Source: a virus
Strand: one strand, 5' to 3'
IMG/VR virus record: IMGVR_UViG_3300043399_000877
Coordinates: 310,001 to 374,000 of that record
DNA: 64,000 nt
Both the position numbers and the translations under genes were made by a program. The notes under the pieces were generated by a model that saw only the letters and a program-made list of their open reading frames with translations, ran no database searches and was not told the origin of the DNA. This document shows positions 63,790-64,000 of the stretch, piece by piece; within the stretch, counting starts at the first letter, position 1; every line of letters starts with the position of its first letter.

Positions 63790-64000
63790 TTAGTTCACTG
63801 GATACAGCACAACGCAACGAGGTTTGGCGAGTATTTCTGCCCATTCGTCCGGGCCCATATCCGCCTCGTCAGGTGTCCAATTCGTGCTGTATACACTGCC
63901 GTACCAAGTGGTTTCGGCAATGTATACACAGTTTTCATCAGCGCCCTCAAGCGGGCTGTACCCGTTGCCTTCGGCATCCTTTTGCAGGATTACTTCTGAG
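63790..64000 (-). CDS. Conserved phage protein (partial at right edge)
   Basis: The 3' 70 codons of a gene that continues beyond the window. VILQKDAEGNGYSPLEGADE, then CVYIAETTWYGSVYS and MGPDEWAEILAKPRCVVLYP. I recognise this ending from a protein common in T4-like and other large phages; its function is unknown. Confidence 0.75.
   Translation of the reverse strand, partial: SEVILQKDAEGNGYSPLEGADENCVYIAETTWYGSVYSTNWTPDEADMGPDEWAEILAKPRCVVLYPVN

Overview
The window looks like part of the genome of a large T4-superfamily myovirus, most like those of marine and freshwater environments. The signs are T4-type replication and nucleotide genes (gp44-like clamp loader, adjacent DHFR and thymidylate synthase, ATP-dependent DNA ligase, gp31/GroES-like co-chaperonin), PhoH, peptide deformylase, several tail-fibre proteins of the cyanophage/pelagiphage kind, a tRNA cluster, very dense gene packing with ATGA, TAATG and GTGA junctions, and T4-type late promoters (ATAAATA). 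The host cannot be named. Almost everything is on the minus strand; only three genes (10.4, 27.1 and 55.1 kb) are on plus.

Left part, 1-27 kb: virion and core genes. Fibre proteins lie at 0.6-3.9 kb and 19.5-26.7 kb. Between them are a chaperone/protease block (DnaJ, deformylase, ClpA), a holin, phoH, the DHFR-ThyA-clamp loader block, two MazG-like pyrophosphohydrolases, a 3'-5' exonuclease, a Bax-inhibitor-1 membrane protein, the GroES-like protein and a thermonuclease-like protein. Many genes here follow an ATAAATA late-promoter box.

Right part, 27-64 kb: accessory and early-type genes. They include an IscA/ErpA-like protein, UV endonuclease, glycosyltransferase, QueD, DNA ligase, a secreted ClpP-fold protein, KdsA with a cupin, TerC, a LemA plus TPM-like membrane pair, GatB/YqeY, ADP-ribosylglycohydrolase, macro domain, SLOG protein, two HAD phosphatases, two PTH2 proteins, a cREC protein, a metallophosphatase and an RNA ligase. 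Many gene groups here start with a sigma70-type promoter (TTGACA, 16-17 nt, TAnnnT) that I could read at 14 places. Between 44.4 and 53.4 kb lie about 17 tRNA genes, several with odd anatomy.

Most unusual points: (1) a tandem array of short proteins (40.7-43.9 kb) whose conserved C-terminal Leu-Arg-Trp codons form the Shine-Dalgarno sequence of the next gene; (2) late promoter boxes only 4-5 nt before a start codon, implying leaderless late mRNAs, several of which begin with a similar MRLR-type peptide; (3) a tRNA with a class II tyrosine-type body but a UUU (lysine) anticodon, next to tRNAs with a 3-nt D-loop or a hairpin inserted in the D-loop; (4) a dispersed set of RNA-repair and ADP-ribose-removal enzymes that could protect tRNAs and proteins from host defence.
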